Assembly (NCBI GenBank): GCA_900208305.1
Contig: OAPG01000021.1
Span: forward strand, 1 to 64,000
Length of the DNA stretch: 64,000 nucleotides
Origin: Melanopsichium pennsylvanicum
Taxonomy: Eukaryota > Basidiomycota > Ustilaginomycetes > Ustilaginales
Direction of reading: 5' to 3'
The notes beneath the pieces are model-generated. The model was not told the origin of the DNA. It searched no databases and saw nothing but the letters and a program-made list of their open reading frames with translations. This document shows positions 28,586 to 38,112 of this stretch, piece after piece. A program made the translations under genes and the position numbers. Position 1 is the stretch's first letter, and each line of letters opens with the position of its first letter.

Positions 28586-29596
28586 TTAGAACAGTTGAAG
28601 ACCGAACCATGCTGTGCCCAACGCAGTGATTGCTGAAGCGACAAAGTTGACTCCGTTGTTACTGAGAAGATTGTATCCAGAAACGTTTGTCCATTGACCG
28701 TTTGAAAAGTCTGTGGGTTTTGCGTCTGTGAATTGGTTGACCAATACCCTCTTAGTAAGCTTGTTGACTAAAGTTTGTTGAAGTGTTGCTCCCAATACGC
28801 TATCTATGAGTGATCCTACCAATCCTGCCGCTGTCAGTAATGCTGTGAGTTGCGCATATACTTGTACGTCCTTACCACTACTCTGATTTGATCCATAATA
28901 GTGGTAAGCAATACAAACACTTTGTACTACACCGATGAGAGCTCCTCCAATAGCGGAAACAAACAAACCCCAAGTCGAGACTCCACCATTGGTACCCTTT
29001 GGTACCACTCTGAATGGATTTGTGATGAGTCTCGGTTGGGATTTTGACAATATTCCTAATTCAGAGGCTAAAGTATCGCCCAAACAAGCTGCATAATGAC
29101 CTCCAACAATAAGCGTTAACAGAAGATTGTTGAGACCAATTTTGACTCGACCTAGTTGTATAAGTTTGAGCATTTCTTTACCTAGTGGATCGATGGCAGC
29201 TACGTTGAAGCCAGAATTGAGCTTTCGAAATACAATACATGCCAAAGTTGCAGTAGCACTATTGCACAGCACTTGGATGGCGCTTCGATTGCCTGATGAG
29301 ACATCCTTTTTCTTATTGTCATCAGTGTCCACTTTGATAGCGCTTGTAGGGCTGGAATGCGCTTCGAGTTGAGCTTTGATGTTCGCCTTGTATTTTGTAG
29401 CACGCGAACCAGTCAAGTAGAAGCAGATTAGGGTTAAACCATGCCCTATGTAAGGATTTGCAAGGTTTGCATAGCCCACCAGAGCTGCTGTAATTGCACC
29501 GGTTTGGGAGAGACTACCCTTTTTGTAACCGTTATAACCCAGGTATGACGCCACGGCCAAGGCAACTGGATACGTGTCCACAGTCGTCGTCGACAT
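28586..29596 (-). CDS. TMEM19/DUF92-family integral membrane protein
   Basis: A 336-residue polytopic membrane protein from ATG 29596; the longer frame would start at TTG. Family features are GSLSQTGAITAALVGY near the N-terminus, LTGSRATKYK, the block CLGDTLASELGILSKSQPRLIT near residue 185, and PKGTNGGVSTWGLFVSAIGGALIGVVQ. Together they are characteristic of TMEM19/DUF92. A short charged loop (about 95-115) separates the first helices from the rest. Plant members include VTE6, a phytyl-phosphate kinase, and the family is related to prenol kinase-like membrane proteins; the fungal substrate is unknown. I infer location in an internal membrane. It converges with cog6, with only 200 bp between stops. 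Confidence 0.9.
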   Translation of the reverse strand: MSTTTVDTYPVALAVASYLGYNGYKKGSLSQTGAITAALVGYANLANPYIGHGLTLICFYLTGSRATKYKANIKAQLEAHSSPTSAIKVDTDDNKKKDVSSGNRSAIQVLCNSATATLACIVFRKLNSGFNVAAIDPLGKEMLKLIQLGRVKIGLNNLLLTLIVGGHYAACLGDTLASELGILSKSQPRLITNPFRVVPKGTNGGVSTWGLFVSAIGGALIGVVQSVCIAYHYYGSNQSSGKDVQVYAQLTALLTAAGLVGSLIDSVLGATLQQTLVNKLTKRVLVNQFTDAKPTDFSNGQWTNVSGYNLLSNNGVNFVASAITALGTAWFGLQLF

Positions 29597-30109
29597 GGTC
29601 CTCCCAATAACAGCAAGAAGGAGGAATTCAACGATGTTCCAACGTGGTGTGTGAAAGTTGTACGTAGTCAAAGGTGGATGAGGTCAGTACAAGACACAAC
29701 AAGGTGGGAAATTCGGGTGGGTCTGTGCAACACATATGTGATACACAGTAGCAATGAGCAAAACAGTGCATCAAATCGGGCTGCAGTAGGTTTGGCCCCG
29801 ATTTGTTCCACAAATCGAATGACGAGTCCACTTTTCATGCTGTTCACCCCTGGACATACAATACATCAACATTGTCAACGAGCAAGCTTGAAACACACCT
29901 CTGAACCTGAAGACGTCGATAGAGATTAAAAGTACAAGAGAAAAGTGCGACCGAGGGAGAAACGCTGTTGCAGGTTGTTTTGAGTGCTTTAGGTACAGTA
30001 AATTTACTGGCAGTTGTAGTAGAAACTAGACAGTGCGAGGCAATCAACTGTGAAGCTCATCCACATGCAAGATAGTAAGAAAGAAAACGTTAGATTCTTC
30101 CGCCACTTT
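29597..30109. other. Intergenic region
   Basis: 0.5 kb between two minus-strand genes: the promoter of the TMEM19-family gene and the 3' flank of uS11m. One TACAGTA is at 29994-30000. No gene is seen. Confidence 0.45.
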
Positions 30110-31012
30110 TTACAACATCCTACGCTTCTTTGGACGCACACCGCCGATCTTGACTGGAGTTTTGTCGGTCATTTTACTAATCAAGCCCTTTGTGGTTTGA
30201 CCTTCACCTGCTAGCATTGCCCTAAACACTGCCTCTCTACCCTGACCAAATCCGTTCCAAAGAACTTCAACATGACTGATCCTCCAAGCATCCTTGAACT
30301 CGTTGATCTTTCCAAACATGCTGAATGCAGCCCTGTATCCAGCCTCATAACCGCTTCTTGCGGATTTCTTGAATCCGACGCTACCACCGGATGCACTGGC
30401 GAGCGGATCACCCGAGGGCGAAGTGAGGGTGAGAATGGTATTGTTCCTGGACGAATTGACAAACAGACGATGTGGCGCAACCGACAAGGTGTTGAAGAGC
30501 GAATTCGAAGGAGCATATCGTGATGCTGCAGCTCCACGGACAATAGGTGATCGACCTTCGCGAAATCCACCTGCGCCTACGCCTGCAGCAGCGTCAGTAG
30601 CTTCGTCACCAGGAAGAGAGGAGGAAACGGCAGAAACAGACCCTAGAATATCGTCGAGGTTGGTAGATGCAGCCTGTCGACCCGAAGTAGTAGTAGTAGT
30701 GGTACTAGTAGTAGTAGTATTGGTGGATGCAGAGATTTCAGCATCGGCAGCGGAGTCAAGATCTCTTTGAAGCGCATCCGAGACGTTGCTGCTACCAGCG
30801 GCGGTGGGATCGGTTGTAGGTTGACCAGAGGATTGGGATTCGAGAGCCTGCGTTGAGGCAGACTTGTCGGATTCGCTATTGAGGTGGTACGACGATGAAG
30901 CAAAGGTGCGAGAGAGTGAGGATGAAGTGTACGAGAGTTTGGAAGCAGAGCCAGATGCGGATGGCAAGACTCGCAATGCCGGTGTGCACTGCTTGGCGAG
31001 GTTACGAAGCAT
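30110..31012 (-). CDS. Mitochondrial small-subunit ribosomal protein uS11m
   Basis: A 300-residue protein from ATG 31012. The last ~130 residues form a uS11 domain: LFVNSSRNNTILTLTSPSG, the GSVGFKKSARSGYEAGYRAA helix, VEVLWNGFGQGREAVFRAML, and the family's C-terminal tail ending GVRPKKRRML. The N-terminal half begins with an Arg/Ser/Ala-rich presequence (LRNLAKQCTPALRVLP) and continues with a disordered Ser/Thr tract encoded partly by a TAG/TAC trinucleotide repeat (30690-30722). The presequence and the divergent domain place it in the mitoribosome rather than the cytosol (yeast Mrps18 is the counterpart). In the ribosome it lines the 3' end of the small-subunit rRNA at the platform. It is continuous and intronless. 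Confidence 0.93.
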   Translation of the reverse strand: MLRNLAKQCTPALRVLPSASGSASKLSYTSSSLSRTFASSSYHLNSESDKSASTQALESQSSGQPTTDPTAAGSSNVSDALQRDLDSAADAEISASTNTTTTSTTTTTTSGRQAASTNLDDILGSVSAVSSSLPGDEATDAAAGVGAGGFREGRSPIVRGAAASRYAPSNSLFNTLSVAPHRLFVNSSRNNTILTLTSPSGDPLASASGGSVGFKKSARSGYEAGYRAAFSMFGKINEFKDAWRISHVEVLWNGFGQGREAVFRAMLAGEGQTTKGLISKMTDKTPVKIGGVRPKKRRML

Positions 31013-32222
31013 GGTAGTTAGGTTACCAGATCAGATTGTTTCTACTCGATTCGGTTGATGATGGTTCGGTTGATGGTTTTGACCAATGTGGCGAAAACAC
31101 GTCAGAGATAGACTAGAAATGGCAATATGTGTAGTAGCGAGTCCTCAATTTCTAACTATATTGAATGGTCCGTCTGAAGTGGTGATCGATCGAGATGGTG
31201 ACAGGTTCATGTGGAACAGGGTAGGACAAGTTTTGGATCGAGTTGGTGTCAAAGCTGCCTTCTTTCTCTTTCTTCTCGTTCAACGACGGGGCCGCTTTGC
31301 ATCAAAATGTCACGATTATATAATATCGACATGAACTCGCCACGTGATCATAAATAAACTTAACAACGAAATCTCACAACCAGGCGTCGCGACATAACAC
31401 AGAGTATCAATAGTATGCAACAAAATATATAATTTCAATTAAAAATAAATGTATTTCTGTATGTATGGCTCTTTGAATTTTATTCAGATTACAGTGTTTA
31501 GGGGCTGAGAGACACGTCGTTCCTAATCAGGCAAGTGTTGACGCAGCTGTCAAACAAGGAAAAGGGGCTCCAATGCGAAACATATATTCACACCCCTCCT
31601 ATACACCGCTTATCTTGTTGAAAACGTTCTATCTTCTGCGTGGTCATCCCAGACAAAGTTGGGTTATACTGTTAGAATTAGGAAAGCTTCAATTCTATAC
31701 CTCAGAAACCTCCAAAGCCAAGCAATCAAAATCAGCAAGACGGGTACGACAAGGCGGAAAGGTGGAGAACGGCAAACGACAAGGTTTCATGTAGCTTCTA
31801 CTTCTTGTTCCCTCCTCGTTCCCTTTCTGCGGCGACTTTTTTGTGTGTTTGCGTGCATTCTTGATAGGGGTTGCGGCAACTCAACTTGATCCCCTCTTCA
31901 AGCCTCATCTAGACTTCCGGGTATCTCTTTCCGCCATCTCTTGCAACTTTGCTGTGACCTTTTCATACACTGTGTGCATGTGTGCATGTGCACTGACCTC
32001 ATTTCAGCTCCCACAATGCTTACTCTACGCCAAGCTCAATGGCTATGTCAACTTTGGCCGTCTCCTCCTTTTCAACTGACTTTGAATGCTCAGAGTGAGA
32101 CAGTACAACCTTTCGTCCCTACCATCATATCCACTGCATATACCTACCCTCTTCATCACTCCCATCGTCTCAAACCTTGAATCACACTCTTGCATTCACC
32201 CATCGAGCATTGCCTGCCCAAC
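31013..32222. other. Divergent intergenic region
   Basis: 1.2 kb between uS11m and the GH17 gene. CACGTG is at 31341-31346. AT-rich sequence lies at 31380-31500, and the approach to the GH17 ATG is pyrimidine-rich. The short frames here lack recognisable protein content. Confidence 0.45.
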
Positions 32223-33911
32223 ATGGCTGGCCGCTACACCACTACAAATCGCTCGCCCTTGATTTCATCATCCTCGTCTTCATCCCATCATCATGGCTCG
32301 TATGAAGGGGGTGTCGATGCAGACGTGCAAGACTACTGGGACGACTCGGGTGTTCCTGCCCCACATCGTCTTTCCACTGCTCACGCTGCTTCTCCATATC
32401 CAGCTTCACCCTTTCTCGACGCAGCTTCCCTATCTCCTCCACGATACCACCCAGGTGAAATGCAACAACTCTACAACGCACCCTCTGTCTACCTCTCACA
32501 GTCCCCTTACATCCCCTCGCTATCCTCTGCTCCCGAATCTCTCAACCACTCGACTTACATGCCCACTTTCGAATCACGCGAGTCTCTCTATCACAAAGCT
32601 GCTTTTGACGACGATGAAGAATCTTTCGATTCGCGTCGAAATAGTACTGACGCGTGGGGTCTGTACGATGCGCAACACCAAGGTGCTCGAAACTCGCTAG
32701 CTCAAGCTCGAGATCGTTACATGATCCGCAAGGAAGCTGCTCTCAGTGCAGCTGGCAATGTTTACGATTTTGTCCCACCCAAATCATCGCGTTTTACACC
32801 AAGAACCAAAAAAATCATGATTCTCGCAGCCTCGCTAACAACAGCCATTGTCTGCGCTATCGTTATCTTTTTTGCTACTCGTCACAATACGAATTCGACC
32901 GTCGTCGACGGTGCCCAAGCATCTAGTTCAAAAAACAAGAATGGTGGGGGAAAATCCACGGCAGGGGTTGTTACGAGCGATAAGAACGATCCTTCCCAAT
33001 TCACAAAGGATTCGAGGTTGCACAAATCCATGTTTGGCTTGTGCTATACACCTTTGCATGCACAGTATCCGGCATGTGGCGCAACACAGGCCAATGTGAC
33101 GGAAGACATTCAACTCATTTCGCAACTCACCTCTCGCATTCGTTTGTACGGATCTGATTGCGAAACGTCGCAATTGGTGCTCGAGGCAATCGACCAAACC
33201 AAAGTGGATATGCAAGTGTTTTTGGCGGTTTGGGTGGATGATAATAGCACAACTTTCCAACGTCAGGTTGACAACATTGTGGATGCGGTTAAAAAGTATG
33301 GAACGGATCACATTGCTGGTATCAGTGTGGGTAACGAGTATCTGTTAAACGGCGGTAGTGTTGATACGCTCATCTCACGTATTTCATCCGTTAATACCAC
33401 AGTCAATGCATTGCCAGATCTTGGTAAGTATATACCGATTGGAACTGCAGATGCAGGATCCATGATCACAACCCAACTCGCCACTGGAGCAGATTACATT
33501 ATGGCCAACGTTCACCCTTGGTTCGGAGGTGTTCCCGTCGATCAAGCAGCCGGATGGATTTACGAGTATACAAATACAAATGAGCCTTCAACCGCCCTTC
33601 TTGCACCTAACAAACCTACATTGTATGTTGCTGAAGCAGGTTGGCCAACCGGAGCCAACGAAACCTCATTTGAAACTTACCAAGGTGCTGTTGCGGGTAT
33701 TGATCAACTCAACACTTTTTTGAGCACTTTTGTTTGCCAAAGTAATACCAACGTCACTCAAAAAGGTTTGCAACCCAGTTTCATCTTTGAAGCGTTTGAT
33801 GAACCTTGGAAAGATTCACTTTATGGAGGTGTAGAGGCTCATTGGGGTTTGTTTGATAGTAACAAGAGCTTGAAGGATGGTTTGGTAATTCCAGATTGCA
33901 CCGCTCCCTGA
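32223..33911 (+). CDS. Membrane-anchored GH17 endo-beta-1,3-glucanase
   Basis: A 562-residue type II membrane protein from ATG 32223. The first ~195 residues are a Ser/Tyr/His-rich cytoplasmic tail. A single transmembrane helix lies near residue 198 (IMILAASLTTAIVCAIVIFF), after a Lys/Arg cluster. A Ser/Lys linker follows, then the extracellular GH17 domain from LHKSMFGLCYTP onward. The acid/base Glu is in ISVGNEYLLNGG (about residue 370) and the nucleophile Glu in LYVAEAGWPTG (about 468); FEAFDEPWK and HWGLF near the C-terminus complete the TIM-barrel core. The architecture equals that of Aspergillus BtgC-type enzymes, which remodel beta-1,3-glucan in the fungus's own wall. A role in the cell wall is thus more likely than plant digestion. 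Several sequons suggest N-glycosylation. Confidence 0.94.
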   Translation: MAGRYTTTNRSPLISSSSSSSHHHGSYEGGVDADVQDYWDDSGVPAPHRLSTAHAASPYPASPFLDAASLSPPRYHPGEMQQLYNAPSVYLSQSPYIPSLSSAPESLNHSTYMPTFESRESLYHKAAFDDDEESFDSRRNSTDAWGLYDAQHQGARNSLAQARDRYMIRKEAALSAAGNVYDFVPPKSSRFTPRTKKIMILAASLTTAIVCAIVIFFATRHNTNSTVVDGAQASSSKNKNGGGKSTAGVVTSDKNDPSQFTKDSRLHKSMFGLCYTPLHAQYPACGATQANVTEDIQLISQLTSRIRLYGSDCETSQLVLEAIDQTKVDMQVFLAVWVDDNSTTFQRQVDNIVDAVKKYGTDHIAGISVGNEYLLNGGSVDTLISRISSVNTTVNALPDLGKYIPIGTADAGSMITTQLATGADYIMANVHPWFGGVPVDQAAGWIYEYTNTNEPSTALLAPNKPTLYVAEAGWPTGANETSFETYQGAVAGIDQLNTFLSTFVCQSNTNVTQKGLQPSFIFEAFDEPWKDSLYGGVEAHWGLFDSNKSLKDGLVIPDCTAP

Positions 33912-34314
33912 AAAAAAAAAAAATTTAATAAAACATAATTCCTCTTTTTCTCGTTAAAAGTCCAAACTTTTAAAGTTCGGAATCTCGATCTCAGAAATAC
34001 ACTTATACATTTCATTTATCGTGCTCATGCGACTGTCTTGTCTAACCCCCAAATATACATTTCTCCGTCTTCTTTCGTTGTCGGCCTTGTCTCATATAGT
34101 CAGACAGTCGCTTTCTTCTCATTTGTTTCCAACAACAACTCGAACAAATAACTTAGAATTTAAATCATATTCTTAAAAGACGATGGTCACAATCATGTTG
34201 ATTATCATAATCCTCGTCCATCTGTTCTAACCCAAAAAAAAAGAAAAAAGGAGCAGAGAGACAAAACGCAAACACCCGGAGCGAGGCGAAAACTGAGAAA
34301 CAAAAATCATTTCA
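33912..34314. other. Convergent intergenic region
   Basis: 3' flanks of the GH17 and rrp6 genes; an A-rich run follows the GH17 stop. No gene is seen. Confidence 0.45.
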
Positions 34315-37300
34315 TCACATGGTGCTACCCATACCAGTCTTTCTCCTAGCCCTGTCGCGAGGTTGTCTAAACACCTTTTCGTCCACCTTTTTACCGTCTT
34401 CTTTCTTCTTCTTGTTGTTGTTTTCCTCGCCGACCCTACTTCCAACTTGACTCTGATGCTTCTGGTTGTTCTTCTTGAAAACATCCTTCTCAGCTCTTTC
34501 CTCACTCTTGTTCACCTTGGCCGATTCGAAACCATTGGGAGCCAAACTGAAATCAAACTCTCCTTCAAACTTTTCCTTTCTCTTCTTGGCTGGAACACTT
34601 GCCGTCACTTCATCACCTGCTGCAGCTACGGCTGCTGCTTCAGCTTTCCTCTTCTTCTTTAACTCCTTCTTGATCGTCATTCTCTCTTCTATTGTCGCGA
34701 AAGTGTCTGAAGCTTGTTTCGCCTTTTGACCCTTGGATTTGGACTTGGATTTGGACTTGAGATTGGACGAAACGACGATGAAATCTTGTTTCTCTGAAGA
34801 TGAATCGTCGCTAACGTCATCATCTTGTTCCATTGGATGATCTTGCTTATTCGTAGCCAAAGATGCGCTCGGAGAGAAAGCAGCATTGTTGATGGTGCCA
34901 CTGGGTATGTCGCGTTCGGGATGTTCGCTTTCGGCGAGCATCTCTACATCTTGAGCGAATGCAGATGCAGGAGCAAACCCACCTAGAAATCCACCAACTT
35001 GGCCCACAAAGCCCGCTTTGACCGCATCGATCTTGGCGCCCACTCCTCCACCGCGGGGTTGAGGAGCGGATCGAGTCGAGGCGGAGCCAAATAGCTTGGA
35101 TGTTGTTGAAGAGAGCGTGCGTTGGAGTGCGGGTGCAGCAGCAGCGGTGATGCTTGTCGTCGTCGTAGGAGTTGAACGACCAAACAGGTTCGAGGCAAAA
35201 GAACGAACTGCGCCGCGAATACCTGACTGGGTCGCCGCGGCGGGTGCAGGTTCAGGTGCAGGTGCAGCTGGGGCAGAGGTCGCCTTCTTGTTCGTAAAAT
35301 CGAACCAGATCGAAACATCGACCTTCGGATCTGTGCTTGCGACGTTGCTGATGGCAGAGATCGAAGCCAACTTGACGGGAATCTCTTCTTGCATTGTTGC
35401 TTCGACTGGTGCTGCTTCCTCCCGTGCAATTGTTTCACCAACATCCATCTCTACATCCTTTTCATTCGCAAGCAAACGCGCGGCGAGTTTCTGCTTCTTG
35501 TCCTCCCTCTTCTTCTCTTGATCTTCTTCCCATGCCTTGACCTCTGCATCGATCAGCTTGGCCAATTCGCCAACACGCTTCTTCAGTCCCGTGGCATTGG
35601 GCGGCACGCAGGCCAAAACGCCTTCCGGTTTCACTGGTGCCCTCGACGCCAACATCATCATATTGTTCGCACCCAAAATATACCTCGGACTCTCATCCTC
35701 CTCCCTCGCCACACCGTCTCTCCACTTGTGCAACGCCCTCACCAACCTCTCCTCCCTCTTCATGTGCTTCAACTCTTTTCTATCCTCCGTACCAATCGCG
35801 GCTTCACCTCCCCACTTTCTCCAAACACTTCTCCAACCTTCTCTACTCTCTCCCTCGGAATCCCACTCTTCCTTGGCATACGTTGCCATGGCTACATCCT
35901 TGGACCTGTGGAATACCTCGCGGATCGCATCCACACCACCTGCCTCCATCAACTCGTGGCGCAAGTTGTCGTAAATGTACAGAAGCGTATGCGTATCGCT
36001 CCTGGCATAGTAGAGCATTTCCTTGGGTAAGGGACGAATCCTCCAATCTGCAAGTTGGTATCTCTTATCCGCGTCAAAGTTGCAATACCTCGCCATTAGG
36101 TAATTTAAACCATGACTTGGGAACATCAAAACGTTTGTGGCATGATATGTATCGAAAAGATTCACCAGGTACAATCCTAGATCGCGCTGCAACCACAGAA
36201 CATCGTGATTGGCTCCGTGCAAAACTTTGACCTTGTCCGGATTGGTGAAGGAGGAATTGAGCACTTCGGCGTGTTGTCGAACGTCTTCCGATAGGGTATC
36301 GATGATCCAATCGCCCCAACGGGTGCTGAGCTGCATGAGGCAGACGATTCCTTGGTAAGTGCGGTAGGAATGATGTTCAAGATCGATGGCGATCTCTTTG
36401 ACTCTTTCTTCATCCAAGTGATCCTGCAGCGCTTCGATCTGCGCTTTGGTCGAGACCCAGACAAAGGGACAAGCATCAGTAGATAGGGAGGGGTCTTTTT
36501 CGTTGAGTGCGGGTGGCGGCGTTTCTTTTGCTCCAGCTTCCGGTTTGGTGAGAGCGTGAGTGGGTGGATCTGAATGACTGATTTCGTGATAGTATGGATT
36601 GTCCAGTGGATCGCCTTCCGCACAATACATACCCCTCCTTGGACCGCGGGGAAGAGGCTTGCCATCGATACCGAGCCTGGCTGGGTTGTGATGACCCAGC
36701 GGTACCTGCGCATTGGGCTTACCATACTTGAGCCTTGGCTGCCACGGCGTGTCTGCAGAGTTGTCCGGCTTGGTGGTAAAGTTTTTCTGCGGAGATGGAA
36801 TGGGAGCGTTGAGAACCCATGAGGGCAGATTTCCCGTCTTGGGTAAAGCCTTTCCATTCTGAACAGCTGTCATTGCTTGCAACCTGCCCGTTAAGCCCTT
36901 TTCGACTGCACCGACAGCATTCTCTTCTATACCGCCGTGGTTGGCAAGGTTTCGTGGAGCCAGCTTTCCCGAATATTCGTCAAGGCATGTATCCGCGCTT
37001 TCCAAAAGGTGATCGACCAATTCGCCGAGATTACTCGCGAAGCTTTCATTTCCTGTTACATCTGCACAATCCAATTGTATGTCCAGCTTGGTCTTAGCGT
37101 TTTTTTTGGCAACTTCGGAAGAAGAAGAGGATTTGGCAAGGGGGATCTTGGGCGCACGAGAGTCGGAAGCGATCCATGATGCAAGTTGGGAGATGGATTG
37201 AATGACGCGATCGGACTCTGAGTCTAGCCTTTTGGCGAGCTTACGATCCATACTACGATGAAAGGCGAGGTCTCCATGGGATGGGATCGCGGCGGCATTG

Positions 37301-37533
37301 CGGGTGAGTGGTTGGAGAGCTGATTGCAGTTTGAGCAGATAGGCAGGGAGATCTATCTTTGGGTCTGGTAAGAATGTGGTCGAGGGTTCAGGAGTGGGAG
37401 AGGTCGAGGAAGAGGCGGAAGAAGATGTTGTTGCTGCTGCTGCTGCTGCTGCTGCTGTTGTGGTGGTGGTAGTGGTGGCGGTGAGCTCGGAGCTAGACGC
37501 TTTGGTCGAGCTTGGTGAGTTTGCGCCCGCCAT
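34315..37533 (-). CDS. rrp6: Exosome 3'-5' exoribonuclease Rrp6 (EXOSC10)
   Basis: A 1,072-residue intronless protein from ATG 37533. After a Thr/Ala-rich start partly encoded by GCT and GTG repeats, residues ~60-170 match the PMC2NT (Rrp47-binding) region. The DEDD-Y exonuclease domain spans about 350-540: AIDLEHHSYRTYQG carries the first Asp/Glu pair, LHGANHDVLWLQRDLGL the second Asp, and YARSDTHTLLYIYDNL the Tyr and last Asp. The HRDC domain follows at about 585-670 (EERLVRALHKWRDG through MMMLASRAPVKPEGV). The C-terminal third is disordered and very rich in Lys/Glu, with several nuclear-signal clusters, as in other Rrp6 tails that bind the exosome and RNA. Rrp6 trims rRNA, snRNA and snoRNA precursors and degrades aberrant nuclear transcripts. 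It is divergent from the RNase H2 gene. Confidence 0.96.
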   Translation of the reverse strand: MAGANSPSSTKASSSELTATTTTTTTAAAAAAAATTSSSASSSTSPTPEPSTTFLPDPKIDLPAYLLKLQSALQPLTRNAAAIPSHGDLAFHRSMDRKLAKRLDSESDRVIQSISQLASWIASDSRAPKIPLAKSSSSSEVAKKNAKTKLDIQLDCADVTGNESFASNLGELVDHLLESADTCLDEYSGKLAPRNLANHGGIEENAVGAVEKGLTGRLQAMTAVQNGKALPKTGNLPSWVLNAPIPSPQKNFTTKPDNSADTPWQPRLKYGKPNAQVPLGHHNPARLGIDGKPLPRGPRRGMYCAEGDPLDNPYYHEISHSDPPTHALTKPEAGAKETPPPALNEKDPSLSTDACPFVWVSTKAQIEALQDHLDEERVKEIAIDLEHHSYRTYQGIVCLMQLSTRWGDWIIDTLSEDVRQHAEVLNSSFTNPDKVKVLHGANHDVLWLQRDLGLYLVNLFDTYHATNVLMFPSHGLNYLMARYCNFDADKRYQLADWRIRPLPKEMLYYARSDTHTLLYIYDNLRHELMEAGGVDAIREVFHRSKDVAMATYAKEEWDSEGESREGWRSVWRKWGGEAAIGTEDRKELKHMKREERLVRALHKWRDGVAREEDESPRYILGANNMMMLASRAPVKPEGVLACVPPNATGLKKRVGELAKLIDAEVKAWEEDQEKKREDKKQKLAARLLANEKDVEMDVGETIAREEAAPVEATMQEEIPVKLASISAISNVASTDPKVDVSIWFDFTNKKATSAPAAPAPEPAPAAATQSGIRGAVRSFASNLFGRSTPTTTTSITAAAAPALQRTLSSTTSKLFGSASTRSAPQPRGGGVGAKIDAVKAGFVGQVGGFLGGFAPASAFAQDVEMLAESEHPERDIPSGTINNAAFSPSASLATNKQDHPMEQDDDVSDDSSSEKQDFIVVSSNLKSKSKSKSKGQKAKQASDTFATIEERMTIKKELKKKRKAEAAAVAAAGDEVTASVPAKKRKEKFEGEFDFSLAPNGFESAKVNKSEERAEKDVFKKNNQKHQSQVGSRVGEENNNKKKKEDGKKVDEKVFRQPRDRARRKTGMGSTM

Positions 37534-37925
37534 CGTAAGACGTATCTATGGTTTGCAGTTGAGTAGAAAGGATGGACCGTTACTGCTAGTAGCTCTGAGT
37601 TGCAGCAAATGATAGATGGTGGTGAGGATGAATGATGCCGTGGGGAGTGTACTGTAATTACAATGTATGTACAAACGAGGTTGTGACATTGGACACTCCA
37701 AAGTCAGACTTTTGAAGCAAACAAAAATTTAAAAAAGAAATATTCATATATATTCTCAGATTCGGCATTGAAAAAGTTGTGGAGGGAATTCACTTTTTCT
37801 TTTCTTTTCCTTTTCGTTTTTTTTTCTTCTCCTTTTCTACCGAAATATTTGTGCTGAGTAAAATGTAGGTCTAACAAACGTTATATAAATCGTCACGCCA
37901 CCTATTTACGCGATTCGCGAAACAC

Positions 37926-37965
<40 letters not shown>

Positions 37966-38112
37966 TCTTGTGTAACCAACACTTGCAAACGCCGATTTGA
38001 CTCGTGAACCCTTCTCTTTTCTCCCTTTCCTTCCTATCGTATGGTAAATTTACTTTACTGAACCTTGATTTGATAGTTCTACGTCGCTTTGCCGCCACAA
38101 GTCATCACAATT
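37534..38112. promoter_or_regulatory. Divergent promoter region, rrp6 / RNase H2 subunit A
   Basis: 579 bp shared by two divergent nucleic-acid-processing genes. It holds TACTGTA at 37650-37656, a T/C-rich tract at 37790-37840 and a CT microsatellite at 37926-37962. Confidence 0.55.
37926..37962. repeat. CT dinucleotide microsatellite
   Basis: About 18 perfect TC units, 150 bp upstream of the RNase H2 ATG. Confidence 0.95.
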